A program made the translations under genes and the position numbers. From Sipunculus nudus (Eukaryota > Annelida > Sipuncula > Golfingiida > Sipunculidae): a stretch of DNA of 64,000 bases. Within the stretch, counting starts at the first letter, position 1. Each line of letters begins with the position of its first letter. Location of the stretch: the NCBI GenBank assembly GCA_026874595.1, contig CM049307.1:23968362-24032361 (forward strand). Reading direction: 5' to 3'. The notes beneath the pieces were generated by a model. It was given only the letters and a program-made list of their open reading frames with translations, made no database searches and had not been told where the DNA came from. Below, piece after piece: positions 23,011 through 36,127 of the stretch.

Positions 23011-24700
23011 GTTCCGATAAATTTATCTGGCCGCGTGCTAATTAGCTACTGCTATAGGCAAGAGGTTGCTCGGTATTATTGGGTCTGTTTTACCAGTGTA
23101 TACGGGTATTATCAAGTTAAATTCGTAAACCTTGCCTACCTTCTTGCATGTGCCTTTATAGGGACATTGTAAGATATATACTTATATTGTATGAATGTAT
23201 ATTTTATTTTATCGTGAAAATGCAACTCTGTCAAAACAAGATAGAGAATATTTTAAAAAATATATTAAAATAATATCAAAAGTTATTTCAAATGTATTTT
23301 TATATTTATATCTATTCACAACCAGGCCCATTATTACGTTCTACCTGAATTTTATGTGCACTGTTAGGGCACTGAAAGATCCCCTTCCCTCTGATGTCAT
23401 AATGCGGAAGTTAACAGGATTTCCTATGACTTGTGTAAGTGAAAATTTGCCGATAATCAGAATATACCGTTATAAATAATACTGAATCGCTCGCAGGGGT
23501 TATGAGAATCCTAAATTTACCAAATGTTCTAAACAGGATCAAAATATTAAAAAAATATATAATGTGTAAACTATATATAATATATTTCGCATTATTCTTG
23601 CCTTTAATAATCTTCCGCTGAGGTATAGCGGAGGCTCGCTCTCATTAAGAGCTGACTAACTATATACGCGTACCCCTAAAATCGTCATCTGGCTCAGACC
23701 CTTAAATTGTGAGTTGCCCCTTCAGGGGATCTACAAATTACAGCTTTAAAAATTCTTTTATTTATTTGTTATATTTATATTTCCTATGTTGCAAAATTTA
23801 TAACTATCACTTTCATATTTCAAAATCCTTTAATCCTTTCCGTGTTCACTATATTTGTTAAAACCGCAAAAAAAAAAAACTACGTGTAATTCACAAACTC
23901 TTTGTTAATGGAGTTATATAGACTGCACTTTATATAATTTACGTGTTAACACACTCGCAAATCTGATACCCCAGAAGATTTTTTGCTTTCATTTTAAGGA
24001 TTTGCTTGATTTCCAATGAAACTTGTTGCTTAAGTGTAAGCACATGTGTTTCCAGTTATGATAAATGACCAGTTTTCTCAAACTAAAAAGACATTTGATA
24101 TATTTTATCGTTAAACTAACATTAATCAAATATTCGAGGGCTGAACAATAATCTGCCGGGTCAACTGCGTGCGTTGGTAACGCTGAATTTCTATTCTTAA
24201 TGGTGATTCGAAATTTCTGCAAAATGTTACTTAATTGAAACACAAAGATGTAAACTGTAATATGTATACTTTTTTCTTTAAACCAATATTTCATTTCTTA
24301 TTCAAATAATAATACAACACATTTGGTATGCCATCTTCCAGGAAGGTAAATCAATGGAATTTACTTTTTGTATAAACAGAATAGGACCAAAAACCATATA
24401 TTGCATGTGTTTTATATATATATATATATCTTCCGAATACGGGTCGGCTGCCTTAAGCACTTTGCACTTGGCTACGACATATCCCCAGCCCCACTGTGTA
24501 TTTGCACACTTTTATAGGAACCAATGTAGTGACGTCACGGTACACTATACATGTGTCGGCACGGCGACTTTGCATGCAGCAGGGAGAACTGATGGCCTTA
24601 TATGGCGTGCGGCATATATTATAATATATAGATGTGTGAATAGCCATGCTGGTTCCTTGTATCTACGTACATGGATATGGTACAATACACAGAGGGACTG
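23011..24700. other. No gene seen
   Basis: AT-rich DNA. The longest frames (94-115 codons) lack coding bias and recognisable motifs. Confidence 0.45.
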
Positions 24701-24727
24701 ATGATCTGTCGTAGCCAAGTGATTAAA
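24701..24727 (+). mobile_element. tRNA-derived SINE, 5' part (A-box side)
   Basis: 'TCGTAGCCAAGTGATTAAA' resembles a Pol III A box (TRGCNNAGYNGG). It is cut off at 24727 by the foldback element; the B-box half resumes at 26328. Confidence 0.5.
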
Positions 24728-26327
24728 GCCCCAGTCACACATGCCTACGATTGCCTACGATCACCTACGACTATACATGGTCACGACTAGTCGTTGCCGA
24801 TAACCTGCGACATGTCGCATGGTATTCGGTTTGCGGTCACACTTTATAAGAGCGGTCGTTATCAGTAGGTAGAACGTGCAGGGTCCGGTCTGACTGCATT
24901 TTATACGACCCTACGACAAGTCGTAAGATTACTACCGACCGATCGTTGAAAAAGACGATATGTCGTGCGATAACTACCGAGTGCATGGTCGTACGATAAC
25001 TATACCGACTGGTCGTGGCTACTTACGAGTCCTCGGCCTGTGCGAGTTGTCGTACGACCACATATAGAATAACTTACGAGTACTTAAAAGAAGGTGCGAC
25101 TGCATCAACGACTGGTCGAAATAGGAAGTTTGTTGCGAGTAAACTGAGGAACTGAGCTAATTGAGGATTTCAGATATATATATATATCGGCTCCAACAGA
25201 TACAACACTCATGGGCCATGTTTGTTCAGAGAATGTGTGAGCGTGGAAAAGGGGGGCGGGGACGGGTAGTACGGGTAAGATATGTGTCATACTTAATTTA
25301 ATATATACATAATATAAATTCATAATATGAAATACATAACTGAAATATTATTTTGGAAAGAAAGATGTGAGGGGGAAGAATGAGCACCTTTCTCATAAAA
25401 AGGTCTCCTTTAAAAGTGAGCCACTGTATGTATCGGACCACAAAATAGTTGCAGTTGTGTCACCTACACTGGTTATATATTGTAAACAATAGAAATATTA
25501 AAATAACATCTAAAAAAAATCATCATAGATATGTCGAAATGTAAACTGATTCAAGTAATGTGATTATTTATTTTTGGTCTGCTTGATATACAGATTATAT
25601 TGTGAATATCCACGGACAAAATATACATAAAACAATTGGGTATTTAGAAGTAGCTAGTTTCCACCTATTTCAGGTGTAGAATTCCCAAAAATATAGAGCA
25701 ATATTATGGAACTTTGGAAAAGTGTTATTTTTCCAAAATTTCCACTATTTTGAGGGTATATACCCGTCTCATACACTCAGTCATGCGCATGGAATTTCAG
25801 TTCACCATGTATGGATTTTATGCAATGGATCATAATAATTCAAATTTACCTGGCCCTTTGTATGTATATCTGTCTATGTGCCAGTCACGTGTTTACGACA
25901 AGTCGTACGACTCGTCGAACCACTAATCCGGATCGGTCGTGATCAGTCTTAACCACTTGTTAACTGGCCGTATAGCCTGTCTCACGACCGGTCTTACGAC
26001 CAGTCTGTACCAGTCTTCGACCGCTCGGTAGCTCCGATTGCTATCGATCAGATAAGACTACCTCCGACCACCCGTAAACTAGTCGTACAACATCAAAAGA
26101 GTACCACCGATTCCCCAAGACCATGGCAGATCAATCGTAGGATTGAGAACTTTTCACAATCCACCTACGACTGGTTAGTAGTACTTACGACCACTTCAGA
26201 CAACCTACGACTTCTTGCGACCAGTTAGGGCATGTCGTACGACCTTTCCACGACTACTTACGATTTTTCAGTCGCAGGTAATCGTTACCTATCGTAAACC
26301 GGTCGTAGGTGCATGTATGACTTGGGC
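24728..26327. mobile_element. TCGT-rich foldback/TIR element inserted in a SINE
   Basis: The ends are inverted: GCCCCAGTCACACATGCCTACGA at the left against a right end whose reverse complement reads GCCCAAGTCATACATGC...CCTACGA. About 400 bp at each end is packed with CGAC/GTCG words (CCTACGA, TCGTACGAC, CGACTGGTCG), so each arm can also fold on itself. The 760-bp centre is ordinary AT-rich DNA with no transposase. Flanks read ATTAAA and ATTAGG, perhaps a short or decayed target duplication. Confidence 0.55.
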
Positions 26328-26425
26328 ATTAGGCAGCCGCACCGAAAATCGGAAGATCGTAGGTTCGATTCCCACCGGCAGTGAACCGACTTTCCTGTGT
26401 ATACCATTTTCATATATAAATATAT
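26328..26425 (+). mobile_element. tRNA-derived SINE, 3' part (B box and tail)
   Basis: It has 'GGTTCGATTCCCACCGGCAG', a perfect Pol III B box (GGTTCGANTCC), preceded by a variable-arm-like GCACCGAAAATCGG (Leu/Ser-type tRNA ancestry) and followed by a non-tRNA tail. With 24701-24727 it forms one SINE interrupted by 1.6 kb. It is not a functional tRNA: the acceptor stem does not pair. Confidence 0.6.
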
Positions 26426-26804
26426 ATTCCTCGCTGTAATCTAAATCACGTGAGTTGCATGAGAACATGTCTCATATTAACTTCTTTCTGATTGGTTGAA
26501 TTTCGTTTTCCCGTTAACGTCATGATTAATGTAAATTCTATATATCAGGGGGGGGGGGTGTTTGTAGCTGCTTTTGGATGTATACGCCATACTCAGGCAC
26601 CAATACACAATTCATGTACACTGTTTAATGAATACAAAAATTAAAGCATTTTGGATTTTCAAATGAATCAATATGTTTTCAGTAATTCTGAGAAGGCGCA
26701 TGTTGCTTATTGTAACAACTTCATACAGTGCATGCATGCACTATATAGTGCAAGGGTAAAACCTGAGAGATAACTAGGGCCACGCATATATATATATACA
26801 ATAT

Positions 26805-27290
26805 ATAGTCGGGTGAACAAAGTAATCAGGTTTTCTGTAAGTCCATCCGTCCGTCTGTCACGTGTACTTCTGTGTGAATTATCTAAAGAACCATTCTAGC
26901 GATTCCGTTCTGAGAGGATGTGCCCTATCATTAATCCAGTATTGCCTCCTTTCTGTGTTCTTTTAATTCTTTTTGAGCTTATTATCTCAGGAATCGTTTG
27001 AGGTATTGCGGTGATTATATTTAAGAATGGTCCCTATCAGAGGACGTGCACTATCAGATTTTGGACCCTTTCAGAAATCCAATTTAGCAGCCAGTCAGCA
27101 ATCATTGGATTTCTTTCGCGCGTATTATTTACCCCCAAAGAACCGGTCGAGCGATTCCCTTGAAGGTTTTACCGTAAACCAGTCCCTATATGATTGGATG
27201 TGCGCTGTCCAATTTCAGAAATCTAACATTCATGGTCACCAGCCAGTCCTCCTGAGAACCTTGGCATAGCGGGGATCCCATATGTTAACG
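26805..27290 (+). mobile_element. Old pearl-like core fragment
   Basis: A CCATCCGTCCGTCTGTCACG run is followed by 'ATTATCT..(A)AGAACCATT' and 'TTATCTCAGGAATCGTTTGAGG' passages repeated with divergence. This is the usual order of tetranucleotide run then core. No ends are identified. Confidence 0.35.
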
Positions 27291-27299
27291 GTCGTCATC

Positions 27300-28860
27300 T
27301 GGACATCTAGATTGATTGGATCATTCAGGTCTACATTTTGCGTTTAGAAACCTGTTTTGATCCTAAACTTTGGAAGGCAAAACAAGTGCATGTGTTCGAT
27401 CTTGCACTCCAACTGGATGGCGCTTTTCACAACAATTAACACAATAATCAAATATTCTGGAAAAAAAGAGGCAGAGTTAAAAATTGGGTCTGTAGAAGTA
27501 TTAAAGTAGGAAATAAAATAAGATATATGTAAAGGCAAAGATATGATCATTATTATAATGGTTCGTGGAGCTTTTTATGGAAGAGAGATATATAAAATCT
27601 ATTAACGCTCATTTTTTACTACTTGAATCACAGACGTCTTTTTATGCATATTGCATCGAATACCTTTTTTTATTCAGATGAAAAAGTGTGGTAGATAGTT
27701 ATTCGAAAATAAACGCGGAACAGACTATATTCTCGCTGGGTGCATGTCATTAACATGGTTCATTTGTTATATCTCAACTCTAATTCTTCACATAGTAAAT
27801 ATGATTAATTTTACATGTCACTCTTTTATATACAATTATAGGTTGTGGCTTCAAGTATATTGTTCACATACTTATTTTTCCTTTTACAAAAAAAGTGCAA
27901 AATAACATTTAAGAAATGATGGTGTGGAAAGGGAGTACAAAATGCGCATATATGAAGGAAATCTGGGGAAAGTCTAAGCATCGGTGCCCTCTATATGGTA
28001 ATATACCTCATTATGTATTCTTACATAAGCACGCACACTCACCACGTACCACGCCTGTAATTTGATTAGCATCAGTGCTGTTTACTGACACGCCCTGGCC
28101 ACTGTCGGTAGCTGCTTAAAATGCACGTGTCGGCTGTTCCTGGTTTGACAGGGTGCATTGTAGGTTTTATTTATAATATTTTCCCTGAAAATATGGCTGC
28201 TTCTGATCATGAAACGCTTGTTTTCTAAGAAACTGATGATGTATTCACACATGGTAAGGACAAGCATATTAGGTAGGTATATACATGATTTGTCAAAACA
28301 TTATTCAGTATAGGACCATTTACCGTAATTAATATGTACGTATATAGCACTGGACCACCGCGTTTAAGTTTTGGATGCATTTTCGTATTCCTGTATTTTT
28401 TTCTGACCCCATTTTGTTCACCTGATGCCTGCGTTACACATAATGAACCTGCCCAACAGCCGACAAAGCTGTGCCAGCAGCATGTAAAAAGTCAACACAC
28501 ATTGATCTGATTATGACCGAAGTTCTATTAGCCCTTATTTTGTACATGGGAACGAAAGCAGATTAAACTTGAAATTATATTAACATCACGGATTCTTTAA
28601 ATTCTGAACGATTCCTCATCTCTCCACAGAAGCGGATCGCTTCAGATTCCCCCCCCCCCCCTTTTTTTTATCCGAAGCAACCTTTTTTAAGAGGTTCATT
28701 TTTTGGCGTTTTCGAATTTGCTTTTCTTTCTTTTTTTAAAAAGGGTCTGGTTTAGGTTCCTGAGGTGTTACTCTCGGCAGGTTTACAGCCTGGTGTGCAT
28801 AAGATACAATTATTTGTTATAGTCTGTCCCGGGTTAGTAGGAAAATAAAAACGAATCACT
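27300..28860. other. No gene seen
   Basis: AT-rich unique DNA with a short C/T homopolymer at about 28650-28670. No coding or RNA signal recognised. Confidence 0.45.
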
Positions 28861-28864
28861 CTTC

Positions 28865-30087
28865 GCTCCTGTGGTTGCGTCTGTAGTCTGTGTACCAGGT
28901 GGATACTGTGGCTGCGTGTGGAGTCGGTGATTCAGGTGCTTTCTGTGGCTGCGTCTGGAGTCTGTGTATCAGGTGGCTCCTGTGGCTGCGTCTGTAGTCT
29001 GTGTATCAGGTGGCTCCTGTGACTGCGTCTGTAGTCTGTGTATTAGGTGGCTCCTGTGACTGCGTCTATAATCTGTGTATCAGGTGGTTCCTGTGGCTGC
29101 GTCTGGAGTCTGTGTATCAGGTGGTTCCTGTAGATGCATTTTTAGTCTGTGTATCAGGTGGTTCCTGTAGATGCATCTTTAGCCTGTGTATCAAGTGGCT
29201 CCTGTGGCTGCGTCTGGAGTCTGTGTACCAGGTGGCTCCTGTGACTGCGTCTATAATCTGTGTATCAGGTGGTTCCTGTGGCTGCGTCTGGAGTCTGTGT
29301 ATCAGGTGGTTCCTGTGGCTGCGTCTGTAGTCTGTGTATCAGGAGGCTCCTGTGACTGCGTCTGGAGTCTGTGTATCAGGTGGCTTCTATGACTGCGTCT
29401 TGAGAATGTGTATCAGGTAGCTCCTATGACTGCGTCTTGAGTCTGTGTATCAGGTGGCTCCTGTGACTGCGTCTATAGTCTGTGTATCAGGTGGCTCCTG
29501 TGCCTGCGTCTGGAGTCTGTGTATCAGGTGGCTCATGTGGCTACGTCTGTAATCTGTGTATCAGGTGGCTCCCGTGGCTGTATCTGCAGTCTGTGTATCA
29601 GGTGGCTCCTGTGGCTGCATCTGTAGTCTATGTATCAGGTGGCTCCTGTGGATGCGTCTGTAGTCTGTGTATCAAGCGGCTCCTGTGGATGCGTCTTGAG
29701 TCTATGTATCAGGTGGTTCATGTTGCTGCGTCTTGAGTCTGTGTATCAGTTGGCTCATGTGGCTGCGTCTTGAGAATGTGTATCAGGAGGCTCCTGTGGC
29801 TGCGTCTTGAGAATGTGTATCAGGAGGCTCCTGTGGCTGCGTCTTGAGAATGTGTATCAAGTGGCTCCTGTGGCTGCGTCTTGAGAATGTGTATCAAGTG
29901 GCTCCTGTGGCTGCGTCTTGAGAATGTGTATCAAGTGGCTCCTGTGGATGCGTCTTGAGAATGTGTATCAGGAGGCTCCTGTGGCTGCGTCTGTAGTCTG
30001 TGTATCAAGTGGCTCCTGTGGCTGCGTCTGGAGTCTGTGTATCAGGTGGCTCCTGTGGCTGCGTCTGGAGTCTGTGTGTCAGGTGGC
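28865..30087. repeat. 37-bp minisatellite, 33 copies
   Basis: The unit is of the type GTGTATCAGGTGGCTCCTGT + GGCTGCGTCTGGAGTCT. 1,223 bases hold 33 units, and spot-checked starts (28963, 29000, 29037) are exactly 37 apart, so substitutions occur without length change. Variants cluster: GTCTATAATC early, and GTCTTGAGAATG in a run at about 29760-29960. All three frames are semi-open because 37 is not divisible by three; none is a gene. Confidence 0.95.
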
Positions 30088-31230
30088 CATCAAGAAAGCT
30101 TTTCATGTCTGTTAATCGATCATCGATTATTTTCTTTCGATTCAAGATTCGATATTTCTGATCAATTATTATTTTCTGTCTGAGAATTTATTCTTCCAAA
30201 GTGAAGCATAGACTGGTATTTTAATGTATACCTATACGCATTTACATTGACTAAGTAAAATAAATATCGTATATTCGTTATTCGCCCATAAGTATGAATT
30301 GAAATATCGAAAGTATGAAGATGGCCGTAAATGCAAGAACGTATATAAACGATTATTGCAAACCCGATTGGATAATCGATTAGTTACAGACCTGTGTGAA
30401 ATTTAAACGGCTTTACCTGTTGTTTTCTTGTGAAAATTACCTGCAAATAGCGATTCGAGCAATGGTGCACACATGTATAAACGCAGATCCATGCAGTCTC
30501 TGGATTTCTCCAGAAGATATCTGATAAAGGTGACAACGAAGCGGAGAAATGTATACTGCACTGAATATTTTGAATGAATCTTTTCACTTAAATTAAATGA
30601 TTAATTATGTGTTATTTACAATTTGTCATTACCAATCAGGTATGGTAAGTGAATTGGTTCTATAATTCTAAAAGGAAATCTCATGTAACTAATAAAGAAT
30701 TACTATTAACTTGTAATTGTAATAAACCCTAAGACAACCGGACTCTGATTCACTGCAGAGGAAATAATAGTAATATTATAAATAACACCTGAGAGGATAC
30801 TCATATAAATGAAATGTATTGACAGGTTTATTCATTGGAAAAAAGGATACATAACCTCGTGTACAGGGATAGAGCCGGATGCTGTAGAAGCAACGATAAG
30901 GAATCGTACTTCCTTGCACTATAAGTTTGCACCCGCTAACCTCAGTAGAACGTGCCTTGAGAGAATTGGATCATGGCGAACTGATTATGCATTTACAACT
31001 GTAAACTATTAAATCATAGGTTTTATAGCCGACCCCCTACCCCCCCCCCCCCTCCATTGGGTACGGGTCAATTTGACCTTTCTGTGAGAAAGGATGCAAA
31101 TCCATTGTATTTCTTTTTCAGTCTGCACGCCTCACATGAAAGCAACTGCATTGGACGTTATTTATCAGTTGAGTGTGTTTAGTGATACAGTTCAATACTG
31201 TGTAATTTTCAGAGGCAAGGGATTAAAAAT
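30088..31230. other. No gene seen
   Basis: AT-rich unique DNA with a C run near 31041. No convincing coding frame. Confidence 0.45.
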
Positions 31231-31232
31231 AC

Positions 31233-33322
31233 AAGTGGGTCATGACGCTTAGCCGTCTGACATATTGACAATATGTCCTTGCACAGACAACTAATTAAGA
31301 TAATGTAGGTAACATCATTGTTCATGTATATTATTTAGCTGAAGTTCATCAAGACCCATAAGCACAACAAATTTGATGACAGTCCAACCAGCCTTTCCTG
31401 AGGAATCGGGCAATTTGTATGTATCTTGCATTATTTCTGGGGTGGTAAAACATACCCCAAAACCCTGAGAATATCGGTCCCAGTGACCGAATTTCAGGTT
31501 TCTGGGGAGAACTTTTGAGGAACTCTCAGGATATCTAATTAAACAATTTTGGGACCAATGGATGTGATTTGTGCCCTACTTTGGTATCAAATTTTCAATT
31601 ATTCTGAGGGGTGCCTTTAAGCCCCATAGCTCAGAAAATATAGGTAACAGAGACCTAATTTCACGTTTCCAAGAAGACTTTTCATGGACCTCCCTGGATT
31701 TTAAGTAGGAAGATTTCAGGTCCAATGGTTATGATTTGTGCATTGCTTGGTATTAAATTTAAAATTATGCTGGGGGGGGGGGGTGTTTATAAGCCCCATA
31801 GCTCAGAGGATATGGTTAACAGAAACCTAATTACAAGTTTCCAAGGTTACTTTTCACAGACCTCCCTGGATGTCAATGATTACAATTCGTGCCTGGTTAA
31901 CGGACGACCTCATCGTTGAAGGTCTCAAAAATAAAGATAAAAATGCGTAAAAAAATTGAAAAGGGCCTGGTGGCGCCACCAGTCTGCAGGAACTAATGAA
32001 ACACTCCATGGTGTATATGCATGCAAAGAATCAGGGTAATCAATGAACTAGTTGTTAAGATACTAGAGCTTTTGTATCAAATTTTTAGTTATTTTTGGGG
32101 GTACTTCTTAGCCTCATCGCTCGGACAATATGGATGACAGAAACCTTATTTTAGGTTTCCATGGAGACTTTTTATGGGCCTCCCAGCATGTCAAGATACT
32201 TGATTCTAGGTCCAGTCATTGCAATTTGTGCCCTGTTAACATATGACCACATCTTTAAAGGTTTCAAAACAACAAAAAAAATGGTAAAAAATCGAAAAAA
32301 ATACAGGTGGCGCCACCAGTCTGCAGAAAATGATGAAACATTCCTTGACCAATATCCATGCAAAGAATCATGGTGATTAATGCATTATTTGTTCAGATAT
32401 TTGAGCTTTTGTATCAAATTTTCTATTATTCTGGGAGGTACTTGGAAGCCCCATAGCTCACAGGTTTTTGGTAACAGAGACCTAATTTTAGGTTTCCAAA
32501 GAGATTTTCACAGGCCTACCTGCATGTCAAGACAGAAGATTCTAGGTCAAGACGTTACGATTTGCGTAGATGACCGCGTCTTTTAAGGTAAAAAAAATCA
32601 TAAAAATAGAAAAAATACAGGTGGAGCCACCAGTCTGCAAAAACTGATGTAACACTCCATGATAAATCCATATGCAAGATTAATGGTGAACAATGCATTA
32701 GTTATTCAGATACTTGAGCTTTTGTATCAATTTTTCATTATTCTGGGGCGGGGGGGGGGGGGGTCATTCGGAGCCCCATAGCTTAAAGAATATGGGTAAC
32801 AGAGACCTCATTCATGGTTTCCAAGGAGATTTCATGGACCTATCTGGAAGTAAAGTAAGAAGATTCCAGTTCCAGCGGTTACAATTTGTGCCCTGTTAAC
32901 AGATGACCGCATCTTTTAAGGTCTCAAAAATAGAGAAAAAAAATCGTAAAAATTCGAAAAACATACAGTTGACGCCACCAGTCTGCAGAAACCGATGAAA
33001 CCCTCCATGATCAATATCCATGTAAAGAATCATGGTGATCAATGCATTTGTTGTTCAGATACTTGAGCTTTTGTATCAAATTTGTCATTTTACTGGGGGG
33101 TACTTCGGAGCCCCATAGCTTGAAAAATATGAGTAACAGAGACCTAATTTGGGATTCCAAGGAGATCTTCATAGACCCCTCTGGATGTAAAGTTAGAAGA
33201 TTCCAGGTCAAGTGGTTACGATTTCTGACCTGTTTACGGACAGACGGCCGGACGGCCGGACGGACGACAGACAAAGAGTGATCGCTATAGCTCAGATGAC
33301 TTATAGTCAGCTGAGCTAAAAA
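31233..33322 (-). mobile_element. Complete pearl-like element (minus strand)
   Basis: On the minus strand it starts at 33322 with TTTTTAGCTCAGCTGACT and the hairpin partner AGTCATCTGAGCTATAG. Then come a GTCCGTCCGG run, about five core units (palindrome positions 31969, 32306, 32620 and 32968; spacings 337, 314, 348), a unique 3' domain (GTGCTTATGGGTCTTGATG, GCAAGGACATATTGTCAA), and the terminus GTCAGACGGCTAAGCGTC, ATGACCCACTTGT at 31233. G runs of 10-17 sit at one fixed point of the core unit. No protein is encoded. The same 3' domain is found in 46920-48678. Confidence 0.75.
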
Positions 33323-33949
33323 TGCAATTCAGTTTAGGGACAATGGCAGGAAATACACTTATACGCTAGATATTTATTGATAACCTTATATAGAGAGGTC
33401 TACCTTGGATAATAACAATTTTTCTTGCAGCAATATATATCTTATAAGTTTGGAAATGGTATATATATATATCCTTTGCCTCTCAGTATACATGCATTTG
33501 TTTCGTGTTTCATACTATGCACGCATATGGTTTATTGTATAAATAAAAACCCAGTAAAGGATCTACATTTTTTCAGATTTGAAGAAGATGGTTTTAGGGT
33601 ATAAATATTATCAATATGGCACACATGATTCTGTAAATCCAATACTTCGATATTTTTTGCATGCAGCATCATGTGATTAAAGGTGGGAATATATATACAA
33701 AATACTGCATTGAAAATGCAAATACTATGTTTAATTTTGTTCACAATTTCCCATACCTTGTGACGGGCAGACCCCCTAAAACACATGCACACCCAACTTG
33801 GCAAACTCACTACATTCGCACACACACACACACAAAAAAAACGCTTGAAAGCCTATGCTCATGTCACCTACATACGTTTTGTATTTACAGTGTTCACTAA
33901 ATTATAAAAAATGCGACTGTAACGTATATGCACTCTTCTTCTCTCACTT
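33323..33949. other. No gene seen
   Basis: AT-rich DNA with a short CA run at 33819-33832. No coding signal. Confidence 0.45.
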
Positions 33950-33966
33950 TCACTTTCTCTCTCTCC

Positions 33967-34061
<95 letters not shown>
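33950..34061. repeat. (CT)n followed by (AT)n microsatellite
   Basis: A CT tract is interrupted by a few TTT/CCC, then pure AT from 34017. A (GGAC/AGAC)-type tetranucleotide run follows at 34138-34182, resembling the run next to pearl-like 5' ends but without the hairpin. Confidence 0.9.
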
Positions 34062-34063
<2 letters not shown>

Positions 34064-34182
34064 AAAATTAAAAAAGAATTCCAAAGATTTGTGTCCGAAT
34101 TAATATTTACACACATCATACTCATAGACGTAAACACCCACGGACGGAGACACAGACAGACAAACGGACGGACAGGCAGACA

Positions 34183-35906
34183 TATATAAATTTATTCATA
34201 TTAAAAAAAAAGTTTTTTTTTTCATATATATAAGATTTAAATTTCATATAAACTGTTATTTTATTTTATATGATCTCTAATAGCTCACTTCGCAAATACA
34301 TGTTTGTTCTATCCTGTCAACAAATTGTTAGTCGCTTCACCTTAGTGCACCCAAGTCCGTGCTAAGAGTAAACGTGTTTGAAATGCACTCCACTATAGAT
34401 GTTTGTGATGCCTCAGTGCCCGGATTGATTACAGGTATAATGAAAAACAAGCTAGGCCTATATATGTTTAATGCCTTGGCATAAAAAGATATACACACTG
34501 GGGTGAGTGTGGAAATGTGAAACAGGAGTGGCATATTTAGGAGGGACTATACCCCCCCCCCCCCCCCCAACACACACAAAAAAAGACACGTATTAAATAT
34601 TGAAAAGAAACAGATAAGGAGAAAATCTTTAAAAAGAGGGGCAGTGAGACAATGAACTTAACCTTTATATTTAAAACTCGAAATTGCGAACAGCAGTGAG
34701 ACCTCGTAAGTGGGATATGAGAGCCTGTATTGACCGTATATTGTCAATTATAAACACCTATAAACATTTAATTATGCCATAATGAAAACAAGTTAAAATA
34801 AAACTTTAAAATAGGTTAGCAATTCAAAACTAACCTGGAGCGTCAAGTTATTATGTACGGGAGGCTTAATAATAATGGAGTACATTTCTATATCAATATT
34901 TTTGGTCAATTTTGTGCACCAAATCATCGATTATTTTTTGTTTGTTTTTCTCTTTTCTCTCTTCTTCCCCTTTTTTTTTTGGGGGGGGGGGGGGTAAATC
35001 TCAAATCTGGCTGACTTTCAAAAACTGACCTATCTTTGGGCGCAGTGTTACGACCTTGACCTAACTCCCAAGGGCGTGCACTCCGTAGCTGATTCTCAAT
35101 TATCGCCTGCTTCCAGTGATAGCCTGGCATTGCAAATCTCCAGTATTTAATTATTTTTTATATTAAAAAATATGTGCATTAAATGCTTGTTCGATGTATG
35201 TATACGAGGTGCCCGTTATATATTCAGAGTTTTAAATTTATGATATAAAGATAAAAAAAATAATAGGGACCAAGAAAGAGTGGTCGTTATTTCAAGGTGG
35301 TCGCTTTAAATTTTATTTGATTTTTTTTAAACTTTGAAGCAAAAGAATATAAGTTTCACATAAGATTTTGAAATTGCAAGCAAATCTTCGTTGAGGTCTT
35401 CTGGCATATTAATCATAATATTCTTCTCTGAATTCATAAGCAGCCGTTAGGAGAGCTCATTTGTATTATTGAATATAATTAAAAATAACTACATCCTTGC
35501 ATCTTATTGCTCACTATATACTGCAAGCTAAAGCCCCATATATGTCACCTCTTTGTACCCGTGCTTGTGACTGTGTGATAAGTTTATTTTTAAGTTCTTG
35601 TTACAATAACATAAGTATTACGCTATTTTTCTAAGCGATCCTTCCGGGTTCTATTTGTACTATAATTCTGAGACGCACTGAGATATCGTCAACTCGTGCA
35701 TGCATGCGTTATATGCACACACACAAGTTTTAAACAAAGAAAAGTGAAGTATATTAAAATCACTTCCAAACTGTCATGACAATTCACTGGGGTGTTATAT
35801 ATAGTATATGGCTCCATGTTCAACACTACAAATAAAGATCTCCACATGATCTTATTGCTTCACTATAATTACAGTAAAATTTACAGTATAATTACAAAAA
35901 AAATCA
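34183..35906. other. No gene seen; homopolymer C and G tracts
   Basis: It contains C18 near 34551 and a T/G run near 34970-34994. Otherwise AT-rich unique DNA. Confidence 0.45.
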
Positions 35907-35911
35907 CTAGA

Positions 35912-36127
35912 CGGGGGCGGATCCAGGATTTAGGAAAAGAGGGGGTCCAACCCAGGAGGACAAATGAAAACCCTAAAAAAAGGTCCTCAGGTCTGAAAAA
36001 GGGGGGGGGGGGGGGTCCAGGCGGCAAAATTTTGTCTGAAGCCCTTAAAAAACGTTGTTTCTGATGAAAAAGGGGGGGGGGGGGTCCGGACCCCCTGGAC
36101 CCCCCCCCCCCCCCGGATCCGCTTCTG
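35912..36127. mobile_element. hAT-like MITE with target-site duplication
   Basis: It starts CGGGGGCGGATCCAGG and ends GGATCCGCTTCTG. The consensus implied by the fragments is CAGGGGCGGATCC at both ends. CTAGA directly flanks each side (35907-35911 and 36128-36132). The interior is non-coding, with several G and C runs around GGTCC. A CAGGG-type TIR is typical of hAT elements, although those usually leave 8-bp duplications, so the superfamily is tentative. Confidence 0.6.

Noticed and set aside
26360..26400. tRNA gene (perfect B box)
   Set aside because: There is no pairing acceptor stem, and the A-box half is 1.6 kb away. It is a SINE.
28865..30087. CRISPR-like regular repeat array, and Cys/Trp-rich ORFs at 29001-30115
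   Set aside because: There are no unique spacers, it is a head-to-tail minisatellite, and the open frames arise from a 37-bp unit cycling through three phases.
19039..33322. A giant inverted repeat with 1.4-2 kb arms about 11 kb apart
   Set aside because: The arms are two copies of the same pearl-like family inserted in opposite orientations. Each has its own ends and core variation.
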